From Paralvinella palmiformis (lineage: Eukaryota; Annelida; Polychaeta; Terebellida; Alvinellidae): a stretch of DNA of 64,000 nucleotides. The position numbers and the translations under genes are program-made. The notes beneath the pieces were generated by a model. It saw nothing but the letters and a program-made list of their open reading frames with translations. It ran no database searches and was not told where the DNA came from. Of this stretch, positions 54,431-64,000 are shown one piece after another; within the stretch, counting starts at the first letter, position 1, and each line of letters begins with the position of its first letter. The DNA lies in assembly GCA_025642065.1 (NCBI GenBank), contig JAODUP010000057.1, positions 62,001 to 126,000 on the forward strand, in the 5' to 3' direction.

Positions 54431-54715
54431 CTTATTTAATCTGGTCACCCCGTCAAAGTAATATCCCTCCTTTGATGTGGCGGCTTCGTACTCTCTTTTC
54501 CTTCTGGCTGCCGCCTGGAGTGCCAGATGGGCGTCCAGCCTCTTCTTGGCATTGCTAGCATTTTGTCTCTGGCTGGTTCTGTATCCGGTCGCTTCGGGAT
54601 CGCCGATCCTGCTGGAATCCGACGCGTTCGTCGCGCGCCGCCCGACGCGGCGTTCCAGCTGCGCGCGTTGCCAGGGCTGCAGTCGCGATTCCGACACTCC
54701 AGCCGGCAAGCTCAT
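54431..54715 (-). CDS. First coding exon of an unrecognised basic protein
   Basis: ATG 54715 opens 95 codons that end exactly at a consensus donor GTAAGC, phase 0. The protein is rich in Arg, Ala and Gln, with a helical segment ASNAKKRLDAHLALQAAARR then EYEAATSKEGYYFDGVTRLNK. The exon is GC-rich with a CpG-rich upstream region, consistent with an active promoter. It is on the same strand as WDR19 and ends about 2.3 kb upstream of it. I do not recognise the family. The next exon is uncertain; 52534-52768 is the only nearby candidate. Confidence 0.6.
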
Positions 54716-55387
54716 TCCAGTTTTTAAGTCCAGCTGGTTTAATCCCGAACGACTACAGCTGTCACGGGGATGAGCGTGGCGCTTACGTCACAATTGTACG
54801 TCGGCGACATGAGACTAACCTAAAACTCATCAATAATAACGTTCCAGAGCCGCCGCTGTCTCATAGACAGAGTTGACTGCCAGTTGCCAATTTGTCCGCT
54901 ATTTCCGCTCACTTAGCAACGAGAGCAGATCATTGAACACGAAATCCCGGCACCCCTGCCGGCCACGTCGGGATCTGGAAGAAAACGAGCTCGCGTTCCG
55001 ACTAAACACAGACGGTAAACTTTTGCTACGCGGTTATTGACAACCCGTACCCGGCTAGACTTTCAACTCGACGTTCGCTGGTCGGAAAACCGAGCCTTGC
55101 ACCTGTATATTGGGGACTATAGATGCCCGTTTGTCGATTTATCTCCATTGATCTCGTCCCCTTCCGCTACCACAATAAACAGGCACCGGCACCGGACGTG
55201 ACGTGTGGCCTTAGTAATCTTCTGCCGGTTTTTAGCTGTCCGGACAAAAGCCTAGAAGACGGTTTCGTGTATCCGGTATAGATTAGTATCTTGGATTTAT
55301 ATCAACGATATGATACATTAATGTCGTTGGCAACAGATCCAATCTCGATCTCAGTTATTATTTACAGAAGCCGATCTAGACTTAAAT

Positions 55388-55395
<8 letters not shown>

Positions 55396-55460
<65 letters not shown>
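55396..55460. repeat. TA then GA microsatellite
   Basis: About 17 TA units followed by about 16 GA units, then G-rich purine sequence to about 55520. Confidence 0.9.
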
Positions 55461-55464
<4 letters not shown>

Positions 55465-55615
55465 GTGGAGGAGGGGGGGGAGGGAGGCAGGAGAAAGAGA
55501 GAGGGGAAGGAGAGAGATTATGTGTATGATGAGAGGATGAGGCTAAGTGGGGAATGATACATGTTTCATTATTTTTCCGTCCTTGACTGGTTATAGATGA
55601 CCCGCACGTGATTTA

Positions 55616-55638
55616 CCTCTCTCTCTCTCTCTCTCTCA

Positions 55639-55695
<57 letters not shown>

Positions 55696-55714
55696 TGTTA
55701 TGTGTGTTGTGTGG

Positions 55715-55754
<40 letters not shown>
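55616..55754. repeat. CT, TA and GT microsatellite cluster
   Basis: A CT run (55616-55657), a TA run (to 55692) and a GT run (55722-55754) in succession. Confidence 0.9.
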
Positions 55755-55755
<1 letters not shown>

Positions 55756-55794
55756 TGGAATTTGCATGACCTAATTGTTAGTGTGGTTGGCCAC

Positions 55795-55905
55795 AGAACC
55801 CCTAGCACCTGCTTGGATTTGTCTGAAGGATATTTCATCTTTTACTTCGCCGAATTATATTTGGGCGTCGTTCGATTCATTTAGGCTACCATGTGCACAT
55901 AATAG
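55795..55905 (+). mobile_element. SINE family A, partial
   Basis: It retains the body TCTGAAGGATATTTCATC and GGCTACCATGTGCACA. The tRNA-like head is missing or heavily mutated. A CA/TA microsatellite follows at 55935-55982. Confidence 0.6.
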
Positions 55906-55934
55906 GCCGAAATATAGCAACAATTTCATTCATT

Positions 55935-55982
<48 letters not shown>

Positions 55983-56744
55983 CGCCAATATTTTTTAGGA
56001 TTTGAGTATTTTTTCGTTTCAATCGTCTCTATTGTTATGTGGCGCCAACTACAAGTACGACTAACGAGTTATCTACATTGCCAGTTTTTGACCACCTTAA
56101 TCACCGTTCGTCCTTACCTATCGTCTCTCTGACGCGGCCGTATTCCGCTAGTAAGACAACCGGTTAAGCTTTTTACGGGTTCTCATTCTCCGCTGCCTAC
56201 GTGGCGACCTGCCGATGCCTCGTTGCCATGGCACCGGATAAATGCTACACCTGAAATGTCGGCGACTGGGTGCTGCCTCTACCCGCGGACCGGGAGAGTG
56301 GGCGAAGTGAATGACAGAACGGGACACGTTCAGGACTATACAGGTGATGACCGATGTTCCGGCACGCACCGATTTTATTTTTAGGCCGACTATACACCGG
56401 GCATGGGTTTCTTGAGCGCTGACGCACGCTTCGAATTGTCACCTAAATTATAAAGAAGTACGCCGATTGAAGTAGAATGAGACGAGCGGGCTTCGGTGAA
56501 GAAAAAAGCGAACACATCTCTCGTTTGGAGTCAATACCAAACGGCGCATTTATCGAGTTCCTGCGGCGTGAACCAGACAGGTATATAATGAATATTGTAG
56601 GTACTATATCTGTGGTTCTCAATTTCCCACCTGGAGACTTTTAAGCAAACGCTTCTGCTGGATATAGGATGTATTCTGCCGGGTATCGGCATTACGATAT
56701 ACTTACTCACGCCGGAATGGGACAGTCGGCCCGGAAAACCATAC

Positions 56745-56862
56745 CTTGTGTGATGTCAGAGGGGTGTTTCATCTTTCACTTCGCTCCATTACCTTTGGAC
56801 GTCGCTCGGCCCATTTAGCCTACCTCGTGCACAAAAGTGGTCGCCGTAAAACACCGAGGCTT
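56745..56862 (+). mobile_element. SINE family A, 5'-truncated
   Basis: It retains GGTGTTTCATCTTTCACTTC, GGCCCATTTAGCCTACC and TGCACAAAAGTGG of the SINE-A body. The head is absent. Confidence 0.7.
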
Positions 56863-57392
56863 ACACGTTTATATAACCTTGTTTGAGTGATTCGCTATCC
56901 GGGAACGAGCTTTCAGTAGCCGCGAACAATTGAAACACGTGTGTAAATAAACCATACATGGCTGACGAATACGAATTGCCGACGCGATGTCGGAATTCTC
57001 GTTCCGGAACGCGACATCAGTTTGGTCTAATCAGCGCCCTACTTAGTAAGGCAAGGGCTAACACCGGACACACAAAGTAATCTGAGAAAGTGGGTCTTAT
57101 ACCGACGAGTGTCAGTATATACTCTCTGGTTTTGTAGAGCTTCCGGATAAGTGGATAGTTTGGAGATGGAAGCCTTAAGAAGGAGTGGAGCATTTTCTTG
57201 CGGCTATTTTACGCAGTCATGTTAGATTAAGCCGAACATGCGACAGGTAAAGTTTATTCGAGTGAACAACGATAGGTTTGGTGTGATGTATGTCATCAAC
57301 CTTTAGCGATGAGTCAATGCAACGTCGCGCAACGTACCGTTGTATTTGGGAACAAAGATCCGGGAGTTTCCATCGGCTTCTTGGATCCTATC

Positions 57393-58790
57393 ATGGGAAG
57401 AGGCAAGTTGCGGTTGTGCTCTGTGATAATGTTCTGCATTTGTTCGGCATCTGGGGCGGTTTCGGGACAGGCCAACTGTCCGTGGAAGCACCACTGCGAC
57501 ATCCCGGGCGTAGAATGTTTCGCCACTTTGGGGAAGGAACCACACAAGTTGTTGGGTTGCCCGAAAAACCAGACCTTGTTCGACGGATTCGCCATCTGGG
57601 GACAGGCCTTCGACGGGGAACAATTTAAACACGTGAGCAAAGAAAACATATCTGGCTTATTGACGCTAAAGTTATCGCTGCGCCGGCTACGAATCCGGAC
57701 GCTGGGTCGGGATCTATTCGCGGATATGGAGGACAGCTTGGAACAGTTGGACCTCACCGAAAACGAGCTGTTTATTCTCCCGGTGGGCATCTTCGATCGG
57801 CTGAAGCGGCTATGGCTTCTAAATCTCAGCCTGAACCGACTACCCTCGATCCCGACCGCTTTGGCGGACTTACCGAGTCTCCGAGCGCTGTTCCTCATCG
57901 GCAACGTCATCGGCAGGGTCGGCAATGGCGACCTGGTCGGCGTCGACAACCTGGAAACGCTCGACGTCAGCTACAACGCGTTGCGGTCGCTGTCCCGTGC
58001 CAGGATGGAGGCGTTCATCCACCTCAAACACCTCATCATCCACGGCAACGTCTTCCGCTGCGACTGCTCGTTGGCCTGGCTGCGGCAATATGGCGACTGT
58101 CTGTGCGCCTTCAACTACGACAACTGCACCTACCCGGCTCCGCTCGACCGGTTCACCGTCATTGACTACCCGCTGATCAACTGTCTAGTCGACGAGCTCG
58201 AGCCGCCCGCGCCCCAACGGTGTGCCAGAGAGAAACTTTGCCACATGGAAGAGGGAAGGGGTACGTTCTTCGATCGGGGCCACTTCCTCGACACGTCGCT
58301 GCGCCCCGGCCAAGACCCGCCGCCACCGATGCGGCACCCCGACCACCGCCAGCGGCCACACCACAACCAACAGCAACGACAACAACAGCAGCTGCTGCAG
58401 CTGCAGCGACAGCACTTCGGCGCCACTTCGATCCCGGTGCCGACCGCCGAGAGCGATCCGGAGATCGATCAGACGGTATCGACCGAGAGCGGCGTCGCTC
58501 GGAACGAATCGGAGCAGCATTTCTCCTGGAAGAGTCTCGATCCGGCCCTGTTCTTTCTGCCCGTCGCCTCGGCCGTATCGTGTCTAGCCGTCATCGTAAT
58601 GATCTTAACCCTGGTTCTCAAGAACTACACAGACGTCTGCCGGCGTCCGAACTGCGCTCGGTGCGCGTTTCGACGGGACGTCCCCGACCCGGTCGACTCG
58701 AGCCGGGTGATTATCTACACGGCCACCGGCGCCGATCCCGATGGGACGTCGGGATTTCTGGATAATGGAAACGCCGAAATCGATGATTAG
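57393..58790 (+). CDS. Leucine-rich-repeat type I membrane protein (trophoblast-glycoprotein-like)
   Basis: A single-exon gene. The ATG at 57393 is preferred because it has a good initiation context and opens the signal peptide MGRGKLRLCSVIMFCICSA; ATG 57309 would add 28 non-hydrophobic residues (493 in total). Then come a cysteine-rich LRR N-cap (NCPWKHHCDIPGVEC), about five to six leucine-rich repeats (LEQLDLTENELFILP, LWLLNLSLNRLPSIP, LETLDVSYNALRSL), an LRR C-cap (NVFRCDCSLAWLRQYG ... NC), and a stalk rich in His, Pro and Gln. A transmembrane segment (PVASAVSCLAVIVMILTLVL) precedes a short cytoplasmic tail of about 60 residues with a CRRPNCARC motif. The plan resembles TPBG/5T4-type and other adhesion LRR receptors; orthology is not established. 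GC-rich like the metalloprotease. A possible ATTAAA polyadenylation signal lies near 59083. Confidence 0.88.
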   Translation: MGRGKLRLCSVIMFCICSASGAVSGQANCPWKHHCDIPGVECFATLGKEPHKLLGCPKNQTLFDGFAIWGQAFDGEQFKHVSKENISGLLTLKLSLRRLRIRTLGRDLFADMEDSLEQLDLTENELFILPVGIFDRLKRLWLLNLSLNRLPSIPTALADLPSLRALFLIGNVIGRVGNGDLVGVDNLETLDVSYNALRSLSRARMEAFIHLKHLIIHGNVFRCDCSLAWLRQYGDCLCAFNYDNCTYPAPLDRFTVIDYPLINCLVDELEPPAPQRCAREKLCHMEEGRGTFFDRGHFLDTSLRPGQDPPPPMRHPDHRQRPHHNQQQRQQQQLLQLQRQHFGATSIPVPTAESDPEIDQTVSTESGVARNESEQHFSWKSLDPALFFLPVASAVSCLAVIVMILTLVLKNYTDVCRRPNCARCAFRRDVPDPVDSSRVIIYTATGADPDGTSGFLDNGNAEIDD

Positions 58791-59193
58791 GAAATTAAGG
58801 AGCTCTTTCGAGTTTGTTTATTTGTTTGTATGTTATTGTTATTGTTTGTTTTTTTTTTTGCTGGGTCCGTATTTACGAAAACGTCTTGTATGGAACGGAC
58901 GTGGACCAGAATTGCCGACGTGGTTATACATCGACTTGCATGAGCGAATGTATATATACTTAGTCGTGTAAGTTTGTTTACGTCGTGATGCACTAATAGC
59001 TCGAGCCTTGGGACATCGGGAAACTCTCCTCGGGAAACTTCTCCGGGCTGTAAAAGTCCCATTTACTGACTGTGGGCATCGGATTAAAACTTGCTCATTC
59101 TACACAATGGCCGGCTGACTTTTCAGGCTCAACGTTAGATGTTCGATATAATTTACATTCAGACAAAATTCGACCAAGCCACAGTCTTAATAT

Positions 59194-59249
59194 TGTAAAA
59201 CGCCTTAGAGCAGCTACCTGGCTGAATAGGGCGCTATATAAATATCACA

Positions 59250-59292
<43 letters not shown>
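59194..59292 (+). repeat. Truncated SINE-C or LINE 3' tail
   Basis: TTGTAAAACGCCTTAGAGCA, GGCTGAATAGGGCGCTATAT and a long ATT run match the 3' end of SINE-C copy 1. The 5' part is missing. Confidence 0.65.
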
Positions 59293-59646
59293 GCCATTTA
59301 ATCGCGGATGTCTGCTAATTACCAATACGAATGACATTTTTATCAATCTTTAATCGAGGGTTCATTAACTGTCCACTTTTCCCATGACAAAGTAGCGTAG
59401 AATAGTTTGTGTCTGTTCACGAATAGCTTATTTTACGAAATCTTATTCTCTAACATCCTGTAATGTTTGGAATTTTTTCGTCGGTATGAATTCTTTAAAA
59501 TTACTGAATGCTTTGTCAAATAGATATCCATTTAACTTTTATTGACGATTAGGTTTAAATACACGGAGAAACATTTAAAAATCCTTATAGAACTTGAATT
59601 GGCTGTTAAACTTAGTCTCAACAAAGTCAAATATCTAAGCTTTTCA

Positions 59647-59691
<45 letters not shown>

Positions 59692-59771
59692 ATATATATA
59701 TATTAAAATTTCGGAAAAAATTAATAAAATTGATTACTTATTCAGATTGGCGTACATGTAGTGTGCACACT

Positions 59772-59813
<42 letters not shown>

Positions 59814-60715
59814 TAACATTAAGTATACACGCATACATCAATGAATTTAAATATATTCATTAAAGCGACACCTACCATTGATGCTCCTAATGTATGTACA
59901 GCCATATCATGTAGAATTTTTTTCTTCAAATTACTGTAAACACCCGAAAATACGCGTGACATTAACCTCGTCCCCCAGAAAACGCATTCTAGTGTTACAA
60001 TAAATGATTTAATACCCATATTTCAATTATTAAGCGCGTTTATTAAAAAACATTCAAAAACTTCGAAATTTAATGTCCGCGAATATATGGGTGTTTACAA
60101 TATTAGAAGCTTTGGGCTCTAAATAATTTCAAGCAGCCGCAGAACGTGTGTTAGTAATATTGTACTGAATTAACACGAACCACTAGAGTTTCTGAATTCT
60201 ACGCTTGTTCGTGTCAACTAATCGGAACAACATGATTTCTGTGCCATGTGTCCACCTTTGTTTATCACAATAGTCGGTTTAACTTCAATCTGACGGACTC
60301 GCCAGTCGTTCAGAACAGCTGTTAGATGGCCAGAAAGGAGATCACATCTGAATTTGGCGAGTTGACGGGCTAGTCCATATAGTTGGGACTGGCGCGGTAT
60401 AACAATCCTTTGTGGATCATAATGACCTTATGAACTGGAGCCCTATCCTGCAGTAGGTGTAGACTGTTCCTTAAAACTCAGTTTGATATTCTCGCTGAAG
60501 TGAACCGACTTCACGGGTGTTTAGACGACGCGTAACATAAATGAACCCTTTCCTAGACATTGCTGTTAAAATAACATGGTTAAGCTGTTGAAACAAATAT
60601 GTTTATTGATTTCGGCAAGAATTCCTTTATTAAATTGTCTAAATATAAGAATTGAAATAATATTTAGTCATGAGTGCACGCCTGCGCACGCACACGTACA
60701 CACTTAGTATGTGTG

Positions 60716-60716
<1 letters not shown>

Positions 60717-60796
<80 letters not shown>
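60717..60796. repeat. Long CA microsatellite
   Basis: About 40 uninterrupted CA units. Confidence 0.9.
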
Positions 60797-60798
<2 letters not shown>

Positions 60799-61165
60799 GT
60801 TATTAACATAATATATGAGTCATAACAATTTGGGTGAAGTCATACATTCAGAAAAAACAACGATACCTACATATTATTATTATTACTTATAATAATAATA
60901 ATAATATCAATTATTATTATTATTATTATCATCATCATCATCAACATCATTCGTGTTGTCGTTTCTTTGGTTGGAATCGATCATATTGTTTACTGAGTCT
61001 ATGCGCATGGGCGTGTACTGAATGACCCGATAATATGGCAATCGTTTAACGGAGAACGGTACAGAGACGTAGTAGTCGTCATTTCAGTTTGCCGCTAATG
61101 AATATTCATGAAAGACAAAATAAGGATTCGCGATTCGGACAATCTGAAGCCCCCCTTCGGCTTCA

Positions 61166-63206
61166 TTACGAATGCAACTTGGTCGAAGACCAGCTGGTCA
61201 CTTTATCCTCATCCGTCGCCTCGCCACTGGTCGTCGTTACCTCGTTGTAATTTAGCGGATAAATCCTGATATATTTACAGTATCTGATCGCTTCGAACGA
61301 ACTCGGATCGATGCCCTTCGGTAGCATGCCTTTAGAGAAAAGCGACACGAGTTGGCTGGGCGAGAATCCGAGCTTCTCGCTCTCCTCTTGTAGTTTACGA
61401 CGCATCTCCTCGGCTTCCTCGATGGCCTGCCGCTTGAACGCTTCCCGGATTCGTTGTCTTTCTCTTTCTGCAACGTCAGAGAAAAGGAAATGGTATTCGG
61501 AGCAATTTCATGATCCGGGATAACTAAACGCATGCGCTGTTTATGCGACGTTGCCGATAACTTAAATTGGGCCAGAAGTTTTCCGATCAATATTATCCAA
61601 TGGCTTCATTTCTCGCTGGAATCAGCGGCAGGTGTTTATGAGTACAAATGAAACTGAGTGGGATAAAATATGCTATATAAACGCTTATGTGTCCCCACCC
61701 CCTCCAATCTGGATCTTTTATGGAATACGTAAGGTGTTTCATAATTCTATAGCGTGAGGGGGTTTCCTTCACATAAATCCGTTACCCGGCCAAGATTATA
61801 TTCAGCGCTAAGACCTTACCTTCTGCCGCCATTCTTTCGAAGAAGGCCTCCAGTTTCCTCTGTTGCTCTAACCTGGCTTCCATCTGAGCTCTTAGCATCT
61901 TCTTCTGGAAGTACTTTTCTTTGGAAGAGGGTGGCTGGAACTGTCTCCGTTTGAACTCCGTATTCGATGGCACGTAGTTGCCGCTGTTATCCTTAACGTA
62001 GATCGTTAGCGGTTCGCTTTGTAATTCCTCGTGGCGCCTGCGCAGTCTTGCCGCCGCTCGTCGCCTGTTCCGTTCGGCCAGTGAGAGGCCCTTCTTCGTT
62101 TTTTCGTTCTGTTCTCCGCTATAATTATCATTCGAACCGGTTCTATATTTGGCTATGGCGTGACCTGACTGTTCGCCGATTGTCGGGATTGGGGTCGGCG
62201 CCTCATCGTTGTCGCAGGCTTCGTCTTTATCTCTGTTTTTACCGTCAACTGCTTCCGAGTAGGTTTGGTCGCCACCGAGAGCGGCCGGCGGCCGAAGATT
62301 GCGGCTCGATTCGGAAATGGGCGGCATTGGCGGGCTGTCCCTACCGAAACGTCTAGGACTGAACTGGTACGATCCCGACGAAGAACCACCCAGCACGTCG
62401 TCTTCCGGTACCGGTGCGTCGCTAACGCGCTGCGCTCTGGATACGGATTCGATGATCAAGTCGGTCGCCGATCTTTCGTCGGATATCGGCGCGTCATCCG
62501 CCGCCATCAGCTTTATGCCGGGCAGTAGGTCTAGTCGCTTGCCGATGTTGGGAAACGTCGACGGATCAGCGCCTAGTAGATGGTTTGAATTGTTCTCCTT
62601 GCCGTCCACGTTCGGTTCTTTCCTAATGTCGCTGCGTTCTCTGGTGATTGGCGCCAAAGGAGATTTCTTGGTAACTTCGAGAACTTTGGCCCTTCGTTCG
62701 TAAGTCCTTATCGGACGTTGGACTTCTTTGCTCGCGTAAGAATCGCGCAACTGGTCGTTCCCAACATCGCCCGATCCATTGGACGCGGCCTTCTCTTCGT
62801 TTTGGCAGTTGTCAACATTATTCGGCTGTTCGGTCGAGTCTACCTCCTTCGGGGTGCCGTTCTCCAGCTGAACGACGTCTGCCTTCCTCTTCCCGCCCGC
62901 CGGTTTGTTGATCGTCTGCCAGATTTCTTCCTGTCGCCTCTTGTAGGTGGTTCTCTGTAGGATCTTCTTCTCCTTGAGGACGCGCAACATCGTCCCGTAG
63001 ACGTCCTCCTGGCGACGCCTGATCTTCTCCAAGGCAATGTTCTTGTCCTTGAAGTACAGATCCAGTCGTTTGTTCATCAGGGTCGTCACCGCTTTGTTCG
63101 TCCCGATGACGTGACGGTTCATTTCGCTGCGAAGCGGCTTCTTCAGCTGCGATAGGTAATCGCCGTTCATCTGATTTAGCCGACGATGGCCGCCTCGTTT
63201 CGACAT
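61166..63206 (-). CDS. Two-exon charged coiled-coil protein of unknown function
   Basis: Exon 1 is 61820-63206 (ATG 63206, MSKRGGHRRLNQMNGD) with donor GTAAGG in phase 1. Exon 2 is 61166-61467 (acceptor TTGCAG) ending in TAA at 61166. Together they code for 562 residues. The N-terminal 110 residues are basic and helical (KIRRRQEDVYGTMLRVLKEK). The middle 240 are disordered, Ser/Asp/Asn-rich. The C-terminal 200 are a Glu/Arg/Lys/Gln coiled coil (AQMEARLEQQRKLEAFFERM crossing the junction into RERQRIREAFKRQAIEEAEE), ending in a compact segment GFSPSQLVSLFSKGMLPKG. No signal peptide or membrane span. I recognise no family; composition is reminiscent of cytoskeletal or ciliary proteins, which is only a guess. 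The 351-bp intron holds nothing notable. The in-frame codons upstream of 63206 lack another ATG. Confidence 0.82.
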
Positions 63207-64000
63207 GGTCAGCGTTTTTATGTTCACGTCGACGATAATATAGCGAATGTCGATGTGAACGTCGGTGACTCGCCACTCACTCGACGCAAACAAATCTGTT
63301 TCGTCTCTATCGTAAAACCCCTTTTTCTGTTTGTCTACTCGTTTTAAAACAAAAATCGAACACCATTTTCAAACGGCATCCTCGATTAACTGAACGCTAT
63401 AAATGATCGTTCGTTCGTTACCGGAAGCCATGAAATAATGGCGCTTAGACGGCTCTCGTCCGGTTTTATGGCCTTCTTTGAATAAGTCGTATACGAAGCT
63501 CCAGCCACGTTTGCCGTCTTAACTAAGGAACACACAACGTTTGTGTTATTCTGGTGACTTAAGCGGTACCTCGTTTCATGGTTTATGTGCACACACCGCT
63601 TTACAACAATGCCGAAACATGGCTAAATCGCTGCCTTCTTAGGGCGCCTTACTGCCAAATAAAACCTGCTCGGTGAAACATCGGCTTATGCCGAAAAGAA
63701 AGAAAGGTGACGGCCAAAGAATATATCCGAGGGCCCAGAATTCTCAGAGCACCTATATACTGTTTACCGTTATGTCGAGTATTTGTATTGGTGGTGTGTC
63801 AACCCGAGAGATAAAACGAGTTGGAAATATATATATAAATATATATTGCCTCGTGTATACTCAGTGGGGCATGTCTTCTTAAGATTGAGTCTATCGTACT
63901 TCAACTGCGGTGGTCGAAATATTCTTTTTTCGTATCAACCTGTACGAAAGATGCGAATGCTAAATAACTACGTTCTAAACTTAAGCGAAAATATTGAGCA
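63207..64000. other. Upstream region of the coiled-coil gene
   Basis: Probably 5' UTR and promoter for the minus-strand gene at 61166-63206, then unassigned sequence. No TATA box is obvious. A TATATAAATATATA run lies near 63828. Small open frames here lack support. Confidence 0.4.

Larger units (their letters stand above)
54716..57392. other. Intergenic between the 54.7-kb gene and the LRR gene
   Basis: The first 500 bp are GC-rich and probably promoter. Then come microsatellites (55.4-56.0 kb), two partial SINE-A copies and unassigned sequence. An upstream in-frame ATG of the LRR gene lies at 57309. No further gene is visible. Confidence 0.5.
58791..61165. other. Intergenic, repeat-bearing
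   Basis: No gene is visible. It includes a SINE/LINE tail, TA and GA microsatellites at about 59649-59703 and 59773-59809, a very long CA array at 60717-60796 and an ATT/ATC patch at 60875-60955. Confidence 0.5.

Overview
This window is eukaryotic nuclear DNA, most likely from a lophotrochozoan and probably a mollusc. The evidence is long AT-rich introns with GT..AG junctions, abundant dinucleotide and ATT microsatellites, several tRNA-derived SINE families, a MIG-17/ADAMTS-type protease with tandem PLAC-like repeats, and a WDR19 with about 37 exons. The species cannot be named from sequence alone.

Layout. A minus-strand first coding exon of an unrecognised gene lies at 3384-3631. From there to 16.8 kb the DNA is mostly repeats, with one THAP-like orphan exon at 7512. 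At 16.8-19.4 kb is a GC-rich, intronless, plus-strand secreted metalloprotease with seven C-terminal six-cysteine repeats; its frame is broken once near 17830. From 52123 down to 22749 (minus strand) runs a complete WDR19 (IFT144, intraflagellar transport complex A). I traced it exon by exon from a first exon carrying only ATG AAG to the stop. The phases close to a 1345-residue canonical product, apart from one missing base in the exon at 39309-39421. Upstream on the same strand is a first exon of an unrecognised basic protein (54431-54715). An intronless leucine-rich-repeat membrane receptor lies at 57.4-58.8 kb (plus). A two-exon, charged, coiled-coil protein of unknown function lies at 61.2-63.2 kb (minus).

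Most notable signal. WDR19 appears to carry three isoform-generating devices: a tandem pair of homologous 147-nt exons (34863-35009 and 34159-34305) that look mutually exclusive; an alternative donor plus a 63-nt phase-1 exon near 44.0/43.6 kb; and a 57-nt phase-0 cassette exon at 45804-45860. All preserve frame. An inverted pair of SINEs sits in the intron just downstream of the exon pair and could fold the pre-mRNA.

Mobile DNA. At least eleven copies of one tRNA-derived SINE (several with 9-12 bp target duplications), two copies of a second, three of a third whose 3' tail resembles that of a local LINE fragment, two further single SINE-like elements, and a 465-bp element with terminal inverted repeats account for much of the non-genic sequence. 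Exon calls rest on reading splice signals, phase and similarity to known WDR19; no transcript evidence was available.
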